From: Acidobacteriota bacterium
Lineage (GTDB): Bacteria; Acidobacteriota; Terriglobia; Acidiferrales; UBA7541
Reading direction: 5' to 3'
NCBI GenBank assembly: GCA_021788095.1
Contig: JAJYLB010000002.1
Location: 1 to 64,000, forward strand
Length of the DNA stretch: 64,000 nt
Shown here: piece by piece, positions 47,647 to 56,694 of the stretch
Numbering within the stretch: position 1 is the stretch's first letter
How the letters are laid out: each line of letters begins with the position of its first letter
Program-made: the position numbers and the translations under genes
The notes under the pieces: model-generated
Seen by the model: only the letters and a program-made list of their open reading frames with translations
Databases searched by the model: none
Told to the model about the DNA's origin: nothing

Positions 47647-47735
47647 CACTGTCATCCTGAGCGAAGCGACGGATCCCGTGATATCGACAGTGGGTCGGGA
47701 TTCTTCACCCCGACGAACTGCATCGGGGCTCAGTC
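47647..47735. repeat. Dispersed-repeat fragment (GTCATCCTGAGCGAAGCGACGGATC type)
   Basis: CTGTCATCCTGAGCGAAGCGACGGATCCCG is followed by a GTCGGGATTCTTCACCCCGAC hairpin. The opening is a relative of the CATTCCGAG..GAGGAATCTG repeat at 52836-52965 and of 7612-7690. It fills most of the gap between the SGNH esterase and the next glycosidase gene. Confidence 0.5.
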
Positions 47736-47762
47736 GGGGGCGCCGGAAGGAGGCGTGTCGGC

Positions 47763-49034
47763 ATGCATGGGAAGCGAACGATTTTCGCGGTAGCGCTGGT
47801 CTGTCTTGGCCTTCTCGCGGCGCGCTCCTCTGGCGCCGGCCGCTATTTTCGCGTCGAGCGAAAGTCCGGGACGTGGTGGTTCGTCTCGCCTTCCGGTCAG
47901 CTGGTCCTTTCCGCCGGAGTGGACCACGTGTCTTACCGGCCAGACGCCATTTACGGTACCTCCATCGTTCCCTACTTCGATCGTGTCTCGAAGATCTATC
48001 CCACCAAGCAGGCGTGGGCAACCGCCGAGATCGCGCGGCTCCGCTCCTGGGGATTCAACACGCTTGGATCGTGGTCTGACGCGTCTCTGTGGCGCCTCCA
48101 GATGCCGTACACCGTAATTCTTGATATCGCCGCGCGTTCCGGAGCGAACTGGGTCAAGGGAATACCGCTCGACGTTTACAGCCCTCGCTTCCAGGCCACG
48201 GCGAGGCAGATCGCGGAGAAGTGGTGCGCGCCTCGCGCCCACGACCCTGATCTGCTCGGCTACTTCAGCGACAACGAATTGCGGTGGGGCCCGGACTGGC
48301 GCGGGAAGCAGAATATGCTCACGATGTATCTGCGTCTGCCGGTGCATTCTCCCGGCCGGCAACAGGCCGTGGAATTCCTGCGGAAGAAGTACGGGGATCG
48401 CATCCTGCGGCTCGATCGGGCCTGGCGCATCCACGCAACCCGGTTCGCCGCTGCGCCCTCCGTTGCCGGGACCGAAGCCTTCCGGCAAGACAGTGCGGTT
48501 TTTCTCGGCATGGTGGCCCGGCGCTATTTCCAGGTGTGCGCGCGCGCCATCCACGCGGCCGATCCCAACCACTTGTATCTCGGCGCGAAATTTGCCGGCC
48601 TGCCGCCGGACCCCGTGCTGCGGGCAGCGAGCGCCGCCGACGTCGTCTCGGTCGACATCTACCGGCTCGATCCTCGTCCGCTCGTCGAGCATATCTACAG
48701 ACTGTCGCATCGGCCGGTTCTGGTGGCTGAATTCGCCTTCCGCGCGGAAGATTCCGGCCTGCCCAACACGCGCGGCGCCGGACCCCTCGTCCCGAACCAG
48801 GCTGCGCGCGCGCTTGCCTATCGGAATTTCGTCACCCGGCTCGAGGCATTCCCCGAAGCCGTAGGCTACGCTTGGTTTGAATGGTGCGATGAGCCCCGAG
48901 AGGGACGCTTTGACGGCGAAAATTCAAACTACGGGCTGGTGAACGTTGAAGACAAGCCCTACCAGGCATTCGTGACAGGGCTCGAGGCTGCCAACCAGGC
49001 CGCACTCGCCGTCCATCGGAAGTTGATGAACTAG
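47763..49034 (+). CDS. Clan GH-A glycosidase, agarase-like
   Basis: A 423-residue secreted TIM-barrel protein. A signal peptide (residues 1-24) precedes WWFVSPSGQLVLSAGVDHVSY, an opening seen in agarase-annotated proteins of this group. LLGYFSDNELRWG (Glu near 172) and VLVAEFAFRAED (Glu near 323) look like the acid/base and nucleophile. YAWFEWCDEP and YGLVNVEDKPY close the barrel. The substrate is unknown; in this locus a plant hemicellulose or pectic galactan is more plausible than agar. AAGGAGG lies upstream of the ATG. The TAG stop is formed by the first bases of the 142-bp repeat element. Confidence 0.78.
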   Translation: MHGKRTIFAVALVCLGLLAARSSGAGRYFRVERKSGTWWFVSPSGQLVLSAGVDHVSYRPDAIYGTSIVPYFDRVSKIYPTKQAWATAEIARLRSWGFNTLGSWSDASLWRLQMPYTVILDIAARSGANWVKGIPLDVYSPRFQATARQIAEKWCAPRAHDPDLLGYFSDNELRWGPDWRGKQNMLTMYLRLPVHSPGRQQAVEFLRKKYGDRILRLDRAWRIHATRFAAAPSVAGTEAFRQDSAVFLGMVARRYFQVCARAIHAADPNHLYLGAKFAGLPPDPVLRAASAADVVSVDIYRLDPRPLVEHIYRLSHRPVLVAEFAFRAEDSGLPNTRGAGPLVPNQAARALAYRNFVTRLEAFPEAVGYAWFEWCDEPREGRFDGENSNYGLVNVEDKPYQAFVTGLEAANQAALAVHRKLMN

Positions 49035-49172
49035 CGTCCTGAGTCAGAAGTTCGCAACATAGGTTTTCGGGGGTCGGAGCTTCAGCTCCGACATTAAGGC
49101 CCGCCAAATCAAGGGGCTTCAGCCCCTGAAGCAGGGCGACTTTTACATGGAACTTGCGACTCGGGACAATAG
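49031..49172. repeat. 142-bp MITE-like element, copy 2
   Basis: It begins CTAGCGTCCTGAGTC and ends GACTCGGGACAATAG (inverted termini matching at 12 of 15). Hairpins GTCGGAGCTTCAGCTCCGAC and GGGGCTTCAGCCCCTGAAGC lie inside. It is exactly as long as copy 1 at 14498-14639, with about 12 differences. Its left CTAG supplies the stop codon (TAG, 49032-49034) of the preceding glycosidase gene. Confidence 0.75.
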
Positions 49173-49273
49173 CGGCGCGCTTAAACCCTGTCATCCTTTC
49201 TTCGCTTGATCCCGCCAGCCGCCCGTTCTATAACATAGACTCGTTGGGGGAAATTGCCGGAGCGGGGTGCGCC

Positions 49274-51286
49274 GTGGCCCTTCGTGGATTTGCGGGAATC
49301 CGGAACGCTCCGCTGGGAAAATTTTCGCTCCCGCGGACTTCAGCCGCCGCGATCTTCCTGATCGCCGCGCTTCCCGCTTCTTCACTTCTCTTCGCGCAAG
49401 GCGCAACCGCTCCACGAAAGCAAGCGACGTCCCCCTCGCAACGATCTCGCCTGATCGAAGTCGCTGTCCGCGAAGTCGTGGTGGACGTCGCTGTGACCGG
49501 CTCCGGCGGAATGCCGGTGAAGGGATTGACGAAAAAGGATTTCGAGGTCCTGGACGACGGCACGCCCCAGAAGATTCTGTCCTTCCTCGTTCACACATCG
49601 TCGCCCACGCCGGCACTCGCTCTGCCGAAACTCCCGCCCTTGCCCGCTGGTCTGCTGACGAATTATTCTCCCGTGCCCGCCGATGCCCCGCTGAACGTTA
49701 TTCTGCTGGACTTGGAGAATACCCCTCTCGAGAGCATGGACCACGTTCGGTCGCAAGTCGGCGACTTTCTCCGCAAGCAACCTCTCGACGCGCCCTTCGC
49801 CGTATTTGTGATGGGGCCGGGAGCGGTCAGCATGCTCCAAGGATTCACGACCGTTCGCAGCCAGCTTCTTTCCGCGGTCAACAGCGCGGGTGCGTACTCC
49901 TTCTATTTCCAGCCTGGCTTGGATCCGTTCGCTCTGTATGCCAGTCTCGCGCCGGCGTCGACATCGCCGGTTCCGGGCGTCCCCAACCCCAGCGCTTCCC
50001 TGCCTCCTGGCAGGTCCATACCCCAGAACCAGCCGGCGCCGCAAGTGCCGGAGGTGCCCGAAGAGCCGCTCGGCCAGGCGCAAGACGCACTCCGCGAAGC
50101 GCAAATGCAGCTCCTCGGGATGCCGCCCGAAGAGAAGAGCTATTTACTCCGCGGGCAGGCGCGTGACACGGCAAATGACATGGCGGAGATGGCGACGATT
50201 TTGAGTGGACTGCCGGGGCGCAAGAACCTCCTCTGGTTCACCGGCTCGCTGCCACTCAATCTGGACAACCTGCTCAAAACCTCCCAGGCCCTCCAAGCCG
50301 GCGACACCGGGCCGTCCATCGGCGGGCTGCCCAAGCAACTCGCTATACAGGGTTTGATCACAATGCACAATGACCCTCTGATCGTGCAGGCAGCCGTGCT
50401 CCTCGAACGAAGCCACACCGCTGTCTTCGCGATCGACGCGCTCGGACTCGAGGTGGGCGGCGCGAACCCCGGATGGATCAAGGAGAAATTGGCGGAGCAT
50501 TCAACTCTCGATGTCGTAGCCGACATCACCGGAGGCCATGCTTTCTACAACACCAACGGCTTTAAGCAGGCCATGGCGACCTCTACGAACGAGGGTGAAA
50601 ACTACTACACGCTCTCCTACGTTCCCGCGAGCGCGGCCTTCCGAGGTGAACTGCGTCATATCCACGTCAAATTGCTCGGCCGGGCAAAACGCTACCGGCC
50701 GGCCTATCGCCGCAGTTATTACGCCAACGCCTCCGACGCCGCTCCCGACCAGGCCGCCCACCCCGCGCTCGCCTTTGCCTTGCAGCACGGCGCGCCGGCG
50801 GCGCAGCAAATTCTCTTTTGGGTTTCACTTCAAAAAGTAGGAAAGCCTCGGGCGGCCGGGCCAGGCGAACCAGGGTCGCCCGCGGCCTCCGTTCCGGCCG
50901 GCAAAGCGACTTCCCGGGAAAAAGCCGCGCGCACCGGCCCCGAAATGCTCCAGACCTACGTCATCCACTATCTTCTTGTGGCGAAGATGCTCGCCATGAC
51001 CGGCGCGCAAGAGGGAAAGCGCCAAGTGAAGCTGGAGCTCGCCGCCCGCGCATTCGCCAAGAACGGCGCCCCGCTCGTAACCATTCTCAACACGTTCCCC
51101 ATAACCTTGACTCCCAAGACTTACCAACAAGTCGAAAACAACGGCCTCCACTTGAACCAGACCGTCGCCGTGCCGGCCCGAACGGCGTTTCTGCGCTTGG
51201 CCGTGCGCGATAATTTGTCGAGTCATCTGGGTTCGCTCGAGGTGCCACTCGCCTCGGCGTCTTCGCCTCGAGTCGAGACCAAGTGA
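49274..51286 (+). CDS. VWFA-related protein of the acidobacterial type
   Basis: A secreted protein of about 670 residues. A hydrophobic signal (AAAIFLIAALPASSLLFAQG) is followed by VREVVVDVAVTGSGGMPVKGLTKKDFEVLDDGTPQKILSF, the hallmark opening of the Acidobacteriota VWFA-related family. The VWFA-like domain follows (LNVILLDLENT, then LPGRKNLLWFTGSL and VFAIDALGL, near residues 145-450), with GGHAFYNTNGFKQAM and ENYYTLSYVP near the end. Biochemical function is unknown. Starts upstream of GTG 49274 fall in or next to the repeat element and were not used. Its TGA overlaps a GTG of the CE15 frame (GTGA), suggesting translational coupling. Confidence 0.88.
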   Translation: MALRGFAGIRNAPLGKFSLPRTSAAAIFLIAALPASSLLFAQGATAPRKQATSPSQRSRLIEVAVREVVVDVAVTGSGGMPVKGLTKKDFEVLDDGTPQKILSFLVHTSSPTPALALPKLPPLPAGLLTNYSPVPADAPLNVILLDLENTPLESMDHVRSQVGDFLRKQPLDAPFAVFVMGPGAVSMLQGFTTVRSQLLSAVNSAGAYSFYFQPGLDPFALYASLAPASTSPVPGVPNPSASLPPGRSIPQNQPAPQVPEVPEEPLGQAQDALREAQMQLLGMPPEEKSYLLRGQARDTANDMAEMATILSGLPGRKNLLWFTGSLPLNLDNLLKTSQALQAGDTGPSIGGLPKQLAIQGLITMHNDPLIVQAAVLLERSHTAVFAIDALGLEVGGANPGWIKEKLAEHSTLDVVADITGGHAFYNTNGFKQAMATSTNEGENYYTLSYVPASAAFRGELRHIHVKLLGRAKRYRPAYRRSYYANASDAAPDQAAHPALAFALQHGAPAAQQILFWVSLQKVGKPRAAGPGEPGSPAASVPAGKATSREKAARTGPEMLQTYVIHYLLVAKMLAMTGAQEGKRQVKLELAARAFAKNGAPLVTILNTFPITLTPKTYQQVENNGLHLNQTVAVPARTAFLRLAVRDNLSSHLGSLEVPLASASSPRVETK

Positions 51287-51348
51287 CGCTCGGTCCGAAG
51301 CTGCCGGCCGACATCGAGATGGCGACGCGCCAGAAACCCGGAACGAAA

Positions 51349-52779
51349 ATGATGAGGAAGATCCCTTTCCTATGTGTCGCGGCTGTTGTGGCCGCGAGCG
51401 CTGGCATCGCTGCCGTGCAATTTCCTGGCATGCCGATGACGCCCGACGAACGCGCCCGCTTGCTGGCGCAGCAGAAGGCCACCCGGGCCGATCATCGGTA
51501 CATGATGGACGTGCTCCACCTCGAGCGGTTGCGCCCGGGCGCCGACGGTCTCAATCCCCAGGCCCCCAACGCCGCCAACACCAACGAAGCCATCGCGAAT
51601 CCCTATCCCAACCTGCCCAATCCGCTCGTTTCGAATTCAGGCGTGCCGATCACCACTCCCGAACTCTGGTGGAAGCTGCGCCGGCCCGAAATCGTGCAGG
51701 ATTTCGATCGCGATGTCTATGGCTACGTGCCGCGCAACGTGCCCAAAGTGACTTGGGTACTTATGCGGGAGACGCGCGGCGAGAGCGGCGGCGTCCCGAC
51801 GCTTACGCGCCAAGTGACCGGGCACGTCGATGACTCGATCGATCCGGCCATCAGCGTCGATATCCCCTTGACGGTTACCGTCCCCGCCCGTGCCAGCGGG
51901 CCCGTGCCCGTGCTGATTCATTTCGGTTTCAACTTCAACCCCCAGGCGCTGAAAGCCTTTTTGGCTGCGCTCAAGGCGCGCGGAGTCAAACCGCCCCCGC
52001 CGCCCAAGGGACCGGGTTGGGAGCAGCAGTTGCTCGATGCGGACTGGGGCTATGCCATCTTGAATCCAACCAGCTACCAAGACGACAACGGCGCCGGCTT
52101 GCGCGGAGGCATTATCGGTTTGGTGAATCATGGCCGGCCGCGCCGCCCTGACCAGTGGGGTGCGTTGCGCGCGTGGGCTTGGGGCGCCAGCCGCGCCTTG
52201 GATTATCTCCAAACCGACTCGGCGGTGAATTCGAAGGAAATCGGCATTGAAGGGTTATCTCGTTACGGCAAGGCGGCTCTGGTGGCCATGGCCTACGATC
52301 CGCGTTTCGCCATCGGGCTCATCGGATCGTCCGGCAAGGGCGGCGCCACGCTGTATCGGCGTCATTTCGGCGAGCAGATGGGCAATCTTGCGGGCTCGGG
52401 TGAATATCATTGGTTCGACGGAGAGTTCCTCAAATTCGATTCGAAACTCACTGCGGAAGACCTTCCCGTCGATTCCCACGAACTGATCGCCATGTGCGCG
52501 CCGCGGCCGATCTTTATCAGTTATGGCTCGCCTAAAGTCGAGGGCGGCTGGGTCGATTCGTATGGGTCCTTTATGGCCGCGGTGGCCGCCGGGCCCGTCT
52601 ACCGGCTCTTGGGGAAACGAGGCTTGTCCGCCACGACGATGCCTCCTCTCGGCATGGCCCTGCTTGCGAGCGAAATCGGTTGGCGGCGTTCCCATGGCGG
52701 CCATACCGATCTGCCAAACTGGCCCGCATTCATGAAATTTGCGAGCAAGTATATTCCGGCGCCGCCGTTCCGGAAGTGA
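51349..52779 (+). CDS. CE15 4-O-methyl-glucuronoyl methylesterase (glucuronoyl esterase)
   Basis: A secreted CE15 esterase of about 476 residues that would cut ester bonds between lignin alcohols and glucuronate side chains of xylan. A signal peptide is followed by YGYVPRNVP and VPVLIHFGFNF. The nucleophile elbow is EGLSRYGKAALV (Ser near 303), the bacterial form of the CE15 GxSRxGKxA motif. GSGEYHWFDGEFLKF and CAPRPIFISYGSP follow, and SHGGHTDLPNW carries the catalytic His near 452. The frame opens at GTG 51283, overlapping the VWFA stop; ATG 51349 puts the signal at the N-terminus. It is the functional partner of the GH67 gene. Confidence 0.92.
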   Translation: MMRKIPFLCVAAVVAASAGIAAVQFPGMPMTPDERARLLAQQKATRADHRYMMDVLHLERLRPGADGLNPQAPNAANTNEAIANPYPNLPNPLVSNSGVPITTPELWWKLRRPEIVQDFDRDVYGYVPRNVPKVTWVLMRETRGESGGVPTLTRQVTGHVDDSIDPAISVDIPLTVTVPARASGPVPVLIHFGFNFNPQALKAFLAALKARGVKPPPPPKGPGWEQQLLDADWGYAILNPTSYQDDNGAGLRGGIIGLVNHGRPRRPDQWGALRAWAWGASRALDYLQTDSAVNSKEIGIEGLSRYGKAALVAMAYDPRFAIGLIGSSGKGGATLYRRHFGEQMGNLAGSGEYHWFDGEFLKFDSKLTAEDLPVDSHELIAMCAPRPIFISYGSPKVEGGWVDSYGSFMAAVAAGPVYRLLGKRGLSATTMPPLGMALLASEIGWRRSHGGHTDLPNWPAFMKFASKYIPAPPFRK

Positions 52780-52835
52780 CCGATCAACTGAAAGGCGGCC
52801 AAGCCCTTCCGCCGCCAACCCAGCGCTTGCGAGCT

Positions 52836-52965
52836 TGCTGAAAGACTCCCTTGGTGGTCATTCCGAGGAGCCGGAGGCGACGAGGAATCTGTTTTTTTCT
52901 TGAATTCCGCCGAACAGCAGATTCCTCGCTTCGCTCGGAATGACCCGGGGAAGAGGGTCTTGCAG
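52836..52965. repeat. Long imperfect hairpin repeat
   Basis: Arms GGTCATTCCGAG (52856-52867) and CTCGGAATGACC (52934-52945) are perfect inverted copies. The homology continues inward (GAGGAATCTG / CAGATTCCTC) and outward (TGCTGAAAGACTCC / GGGTCTTGCAGCA). It lies between the convergent CE15 and kinase genes and could act as a bidirectional terminator. The wording matches dispersed repeats elsewhere in the window. Confidence 0.7.
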
Positions 52966-52972
52966 CAGACTG

Positions 52973-55885
52973 CTACGGCTCGTGAAAGTCCATCGAGGTG
53001 ATTTCCTCTGTGCCGGCGTCTCTCAACTCGAGGAGCGAGTTGTCCGGTGCCAGGCCCAACCAATAGCCCCAATAGCCTGTCGTCTTGAATCCTCCGAGAC
53101 TAACGACCTTCGCAACCTTGTGGTCCGCGATTCTGACCCGCATCGCGACACTGGGCGTCTGGAAATAGACGTAGCGCCCATTTTGGGACCAGCAAGGGTA
53201 AGCAGCGAATTCGCTGGTCAGGGCTGACCACTTCCGGGCTTTGAGGTCGTAAAGCCGCAAGCCCACCGAGTTCGCGGGCAAGGCCACGATGAAGCGGCCG
53301 TCGGGCGACCACCTGGGACTGAACAATCCCCGCGAGCGCGGAAGGGTCGAGACTTGATGGCTCTTCAGGTCAAGGATATGTATTCTTGACGGAATCCCGG
53401 CGGCCGCGGCTCCTCCGAAGGCCAGCGAATTGCCATCCGGCGACCAGTTAGGGTCCATTGCCGGCTGGCTGTAATTGGGTATCAGGTCCTGGGGTGTGCC
53501 GCCATCAGCCGCTACCACGTAAATTCTGCGGGACTTCTTGCCAGGCTGCATGTCAAAGAACGCGATCTCCTCTCCGTCCGGCGACCAGCGCGGGCCCATC
53601 GCATACACGGGTGGAGAGGTGAGCTGGAGCTTATCGCTGCCGTCCAATTTGCCGCGCCACAGGATCCCGTCGGGAAAGGTAACGTAAGCGACCCATTGGC
53701 CGTCTTTCGAAAAGGAAACATCCTGCGCCGAAATTCCGCCCAAAAAAGGCTCGAAAGCCTTGGATTTTGCGTCGTAACGGTCGAGTTCTCCACGCGGGAG
53801 GCTTACCACAGCGAAAATCTTCTTGCCATCCTTGCTCAGAACGAAGCTGGGGAAGGAGACAATCCCTGCGGTCAGGCGCATAGGATCGTGGCTCACTTTG
53901 TGTAGAATGCTTCCCGCCTCACGCACGGCCCAGATTTGTCCCTGGGAGAGAAAGACGAGATATTTCCCGTCTGGTGTCCATTCGCCGCAATTCTCACCCG
54001 ACCCGGCGTGCCAGCCGCTAAACATCGGTCGAAGATTCTTCCCCTCGGAGGACGCCTCCCAAGGGAAATAGGTCCCCGTCCCCTTCTCCATGAGCGTGAC
54101 AACGATCTCGCGTCCATCCGGTGACATGGCTGAGCCGCACCCTCCCCCGAGCATCGAGCCGGTGAAACCAGCGGGAAAGGCAACCAGTTGGCGAGGCTCC
54201 GATCCGTTCGCCTTCGCGACGTACAGGCTGCCGCCCCTCGCGTAGATCAGCTCTTCCCCATCCGGCGACCACGCGGCAGAACTGGCGATTAAATTTCCGA
54301 GGCGGCGCCGGGAACCGCCCAGCGCCGGCAGCGTCCACAGCGGGCCTTCGGTCGCCGAACCGGGCTCATCCAACAGAAGCAGTTGGGAACCGTCTCGTGA
54401 AACGGTCAGAGGTTGAAGCCCCTCCGAAGAGATTCCGGGCGAAGGGCCGGCAATCGGAACCACAGCCCCGCCACTGACCGATACCTGCCCGAGGAAGAAG
54501 CCGACTGGGCCAATTTCACCCAGGTAGAGCCGCGAGCCGTCCGTCCCGAACAGGTTCTTAGGCGCGGCGTCGTGCGTAAGCTGGACAAAATTGGAAACGG
54601 TGGGCGGAGGCAGCGGCGGGCGGAAGAGGTAGGCCAGCGCGGCCAGCACGGCAGTTGCCGCGAGCCCCCATGGCAGAATGCGCCGAACGAGCGCACCCAC
54701 GTGTGTGCCCTCCCTCGCATGGGCATCCCGCCCAAGGACCGGGGAGACACCTGTGCCACGCATACTCGACGCTCCGCGCTTCAGGCGCTTGAGGTCGGCG
54801 CGAATCTCGGCTGCGCTTTGATACCGCAGCTCGCGGTCTATCTCGAGACACTTGGTCGTGACCCGATCGAGTTCGGTGGGACATTGCGGATTGATTTGCG
54901 CGATCGGTAGCGGAGTCTCCGCCAGAATGTTGTGCAGCATCTCCGCCGTGCTGCGGCCCTCGAACGCCTGCCGGCCCGTCGCCATCTCGTAGAGCACCGC
55001 GCCGAAGCTGAACAAATCCGTCCGCGCGTCCACTTCCTCTCCCCGCGCCTGCTCCGGGCTCATGTATGCCGCCGTGCCCACCGCCAGGCCGGGACTGGTC
55101 AGCGTGTCGAGAGCGGGCTCCGTCTCCTCCCCCGCCGCGGCGGGCCGAGGACGGAAGACGCCTGCCGGGGCCCCGAGCTTGGCCACGCCGAAATCGAGGA
55201 TCTTCACCTGCCCCCGCGCCGTCAGGAAAATATTCGCCGGCTTGATGTCGCGATGAATGATCCCGTGCCCGTGCGCGGCCTCGAGCGCGTCCGCCATCTG
55301 CGTCGCCAGTTCGAGCACCCGCTCGATCTCGAGCGGCGCGCCGGCGATCGCGTGCTTCAGCGTCTGGCCCTCCAGATACTCCATGACGATGAAGCGCCGG
55401 CCGTCGTGCTCGCCCACGTCGTGAATCGTGCAGATGTTCGGATGATTCAGCGCCGATGCCGCTTGCGCCTCCCGCTCGAAGCGCTCGAGCGCCTGCCGGT
55501 CCCCCACCAGTTGGCTGGGCAGGAACTTCAACGCCACCAGCCGCTTCAGCCGCGTGTCCTCGGCCTTGTAGACCACCCCCATCCCGCCCGCGCCCAGCTT
55601 CCCCATCACTCGGTACCGCGAAACCGTCGCCCCTACCTCCAGCGCCGCCGTCGGCGGATTCGCCGACTGCTCCTCTGCCGCCAGCTCCCGCGCCGCCAGC
55701 TCCACCGCCGGTTGCTCCAGGAAACCCTCTGTCTTGCCCTCCTGGGCGAGCAGCGATTCCACCTCCCGCCGCAACTCCTCATCTCCGGCACACGCCGCGG
55801 CAAGGAACGCTCCGCGCTCGCCCGCTTCCCGCTCCAGCGCGGCGCGATACAATTCCGCCACCCGTTCCCAGCGTTCAGCCTTCAT
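52973..55885 (-). CDS. Membrane Ser/Thr protein kinase with C-terminal PD40 propeller
   Basis: A 970-residue protein. The kinase domain (residues about 92-350) has [16 protein letters not shown], the VALKFL Lys, [10 protein letters not shown] near 211, DFGVAKL and [14 protein letters not shown], all intact. A transmembrane helix ([15 protein letters not shown]) lies near 404. The extracytoplasmic part has TolB/PD40-type repeats ([59 protein letters not shown]), a likely propeller sensor. A linker just before the helix ([18 protein letters not shown]) has the wording of a dispersed repeat. The start overlaps the sigma-factor gene by 11 bases, so the two probably form one signalling unit. Confidence 0.95.
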   Translation of the reverse strand: MKAERWERVAELYRAALEREAGERGAFLAAACAGDEELRREVESLLAQEGKTEGFLEQPAVELAARELAAEEQSANPPTAALEVGATVSRYRVMGKLGAGGMGVVYKAEDTRLKRLVALKFLPSQLVGDRQALERFEREAQAASALNHPNICTIHDVGEHDGRRFIVMEYLEGQTLKHAIAGAPLEIERVLELATQMADALEAAHGHGIIHRDIKPANIFLTARGQVKILDFGVAKLGAPAGVFRPRPAAAGEETEPALDTLTSPGLAVGTAAYMSPEQARGEEVDARTDLFSFGAVLYEMATGRQAFEGRSTAEMLHNILAETPLPIAQINPQCPTELDRVTTKCLEIDRELRYQSAAEIRADLKRLKRGASSMRGTGVSPVLGRDAHAREGTHVGALVRRILPWGLAATAVLAALAYLFRPPLPPPTVSNFVQLTHDAAPKNLFGTDGSRLYLGEIGPVGFFLGQVSVSGGAVVPIAGPSPGISSEGLQPLTVSRDGSQLLLLDEPGSATEGPLWTLPALGGSRRRLGNLIASSAAWSPDGEELIYARGGSLYVAKANGSEPRQLVAFPAGFTGSMLGGGCGSAMSPDGREIVVTLMEKGTGTYFPWEASSEGKNLRPMFSGWHAGSGENCGEWTPDGKYLVFLSQGQIWAVREAGSILHKVSHDPMRLTAGIVSFPSFVLSKDGKKIFAVVSLPRGELDRYDAKSKAFEPFLGGISAQDVSFSKDGQWVAYVTFPDGILWRGKLDGSDKLQLTSPPVYAMGPRWSPDGEEIAFFDMQPGKKSRRIYVVAADGGTPQDLIPNYSQPAMDPNWSPDGNSLAFGGAAAAGIPSRIHILDLKSHQVSTLPRSRGLFSPRWSPDGRFIVALPANSVGLRLYDLKARKWSALTSEFAAYPCWSQNGRYVYFQTPSVAMRVRIADHKVAKVVSLGGFKTTGYWGYWLGLAPDNSLLELRDAGTEEITSMDFHEP
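54697..54760. repeat. Dispersed hairpin repeat inside the kinase coding sequence
   Basis: On the minus strand this segment reads GTGGCACAGGTGTCTCCCC..TTGGGCGGGATGCCCA..GGGAGGGCACACACGTG. It has an inner TGGGC/GCCCA inverted repeat and outer CGTGGCACAGGTGTCTCCC-like arms. In frame it encodes the peptide [21 protein letters not shown], a repeat-derived peptide wording I recall from other environmental bacteria. Confidence 0.55.
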
Positions 55886-56456
55886 CCCGCTTCTCTCCGC
55901 TCAGCTCCCGCAGCAGCCATGCCCGCGCCAGCTTCCAATCCCGGTGAACCGTTTCGGGTGAGACCTTCAGCACCTCGGCGGTCTCCTCGACGCTCAGTCC
56001 GCCGAAAAAGCGCAATTCCACCACTTGGCTCCTGCGCGGATCGATCGCGGCCAGAGCCTTGAGCGAGTCGTCGAGCGCTACCAGATCCAGGCCCGGCTGG
56101 CCCTGGATTGCCAACGAATCTTCGAGCGTAACCCGTTCCCGGCCGCCGCCGCGCTTTTGGAAGCGGCGGGCGCGGGCGGATTCGATCAGGATGCGCCGCA
56201 TCGTCCGCGCCGAGATCGCAAAAAAATGAGCGCGGTCGCGCCAACCGACTTCCTTCGCATCCACCAGGCGCAGGTAGGCTTCGTTGACCAGGGCGGTGGC
56301 TTCCAGGGTGTGGTCTGGCCGCTCGCGGGCCATATACCGGCGGGCAATTCGGCGTAACTCGTTGTAGACGAGCGGAGTTAGCCGTTCCAGTGCGTGCTCG
56401 TCCCCGCCTTCCCAAGCTCGCAGGAGCTTGGTGACATCGCTCCGATCCGGGGCAAT
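55875..56456 (-). CDS. ECF-like sigma-70 factor lacking a canonical start codon
   Basis: A sigma factor of the ECF subfamily common in Acidobacteriota. Conserved sequence starts at [21 protein letters not shown], then [36 protein letters not shown] (region 2) and [41 protein letters not shown] (region 4). The first ATG in frame (56333) would remove half of region 2; no ATG, GTG or TTG occurs earlier in the conserved stretch. ATT at 56456-56454, just after GGAGGG, would give 193 residues, the family's usual length. A frameshift after ATG 56438 is the alternative. The gene overlaps the kinase gene by 11 bases; likely coregulated. Confidence 0.88.
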   Translation of the reverse strand: MAPDRSDVTKLLRAWEGGDEHALERLTPLVYNELRRIARRYMARERPDHTLEATALVNEAYLRLVDAKEVGWRDRAHFFAISARTMRRILIESARARRFQKRGGGRERVTLEDSLAIQGQPGLDLVALDDSLKALAAIDPRRSQVVELRFFGGLSVEETAEVLKVSPETVHRDWKLARAWLLRELSGEKRDEG

Positions 56457-56694
56457 CCCTCCATCTCGCGCCCTGGCTCCCGAGATGGCGGGAGCATAGC
56501 ACGGGGAGGGGTCTCGTTCCAGCCAGGCGGGCGAGGGCGGTGTAATCGATCTCTTTCAATCTCGTATGACAGTTTCTGGCCCCCGTTCTCGCATTCCAGG
56601 GCAGGGGGAAGAACGATCCAACACCCCGAACGGGGCACGCCCGGTGAACCTGAATCCAGCCGGCGTCCCCGCGGAAGCAATGGGAGGATGAACC

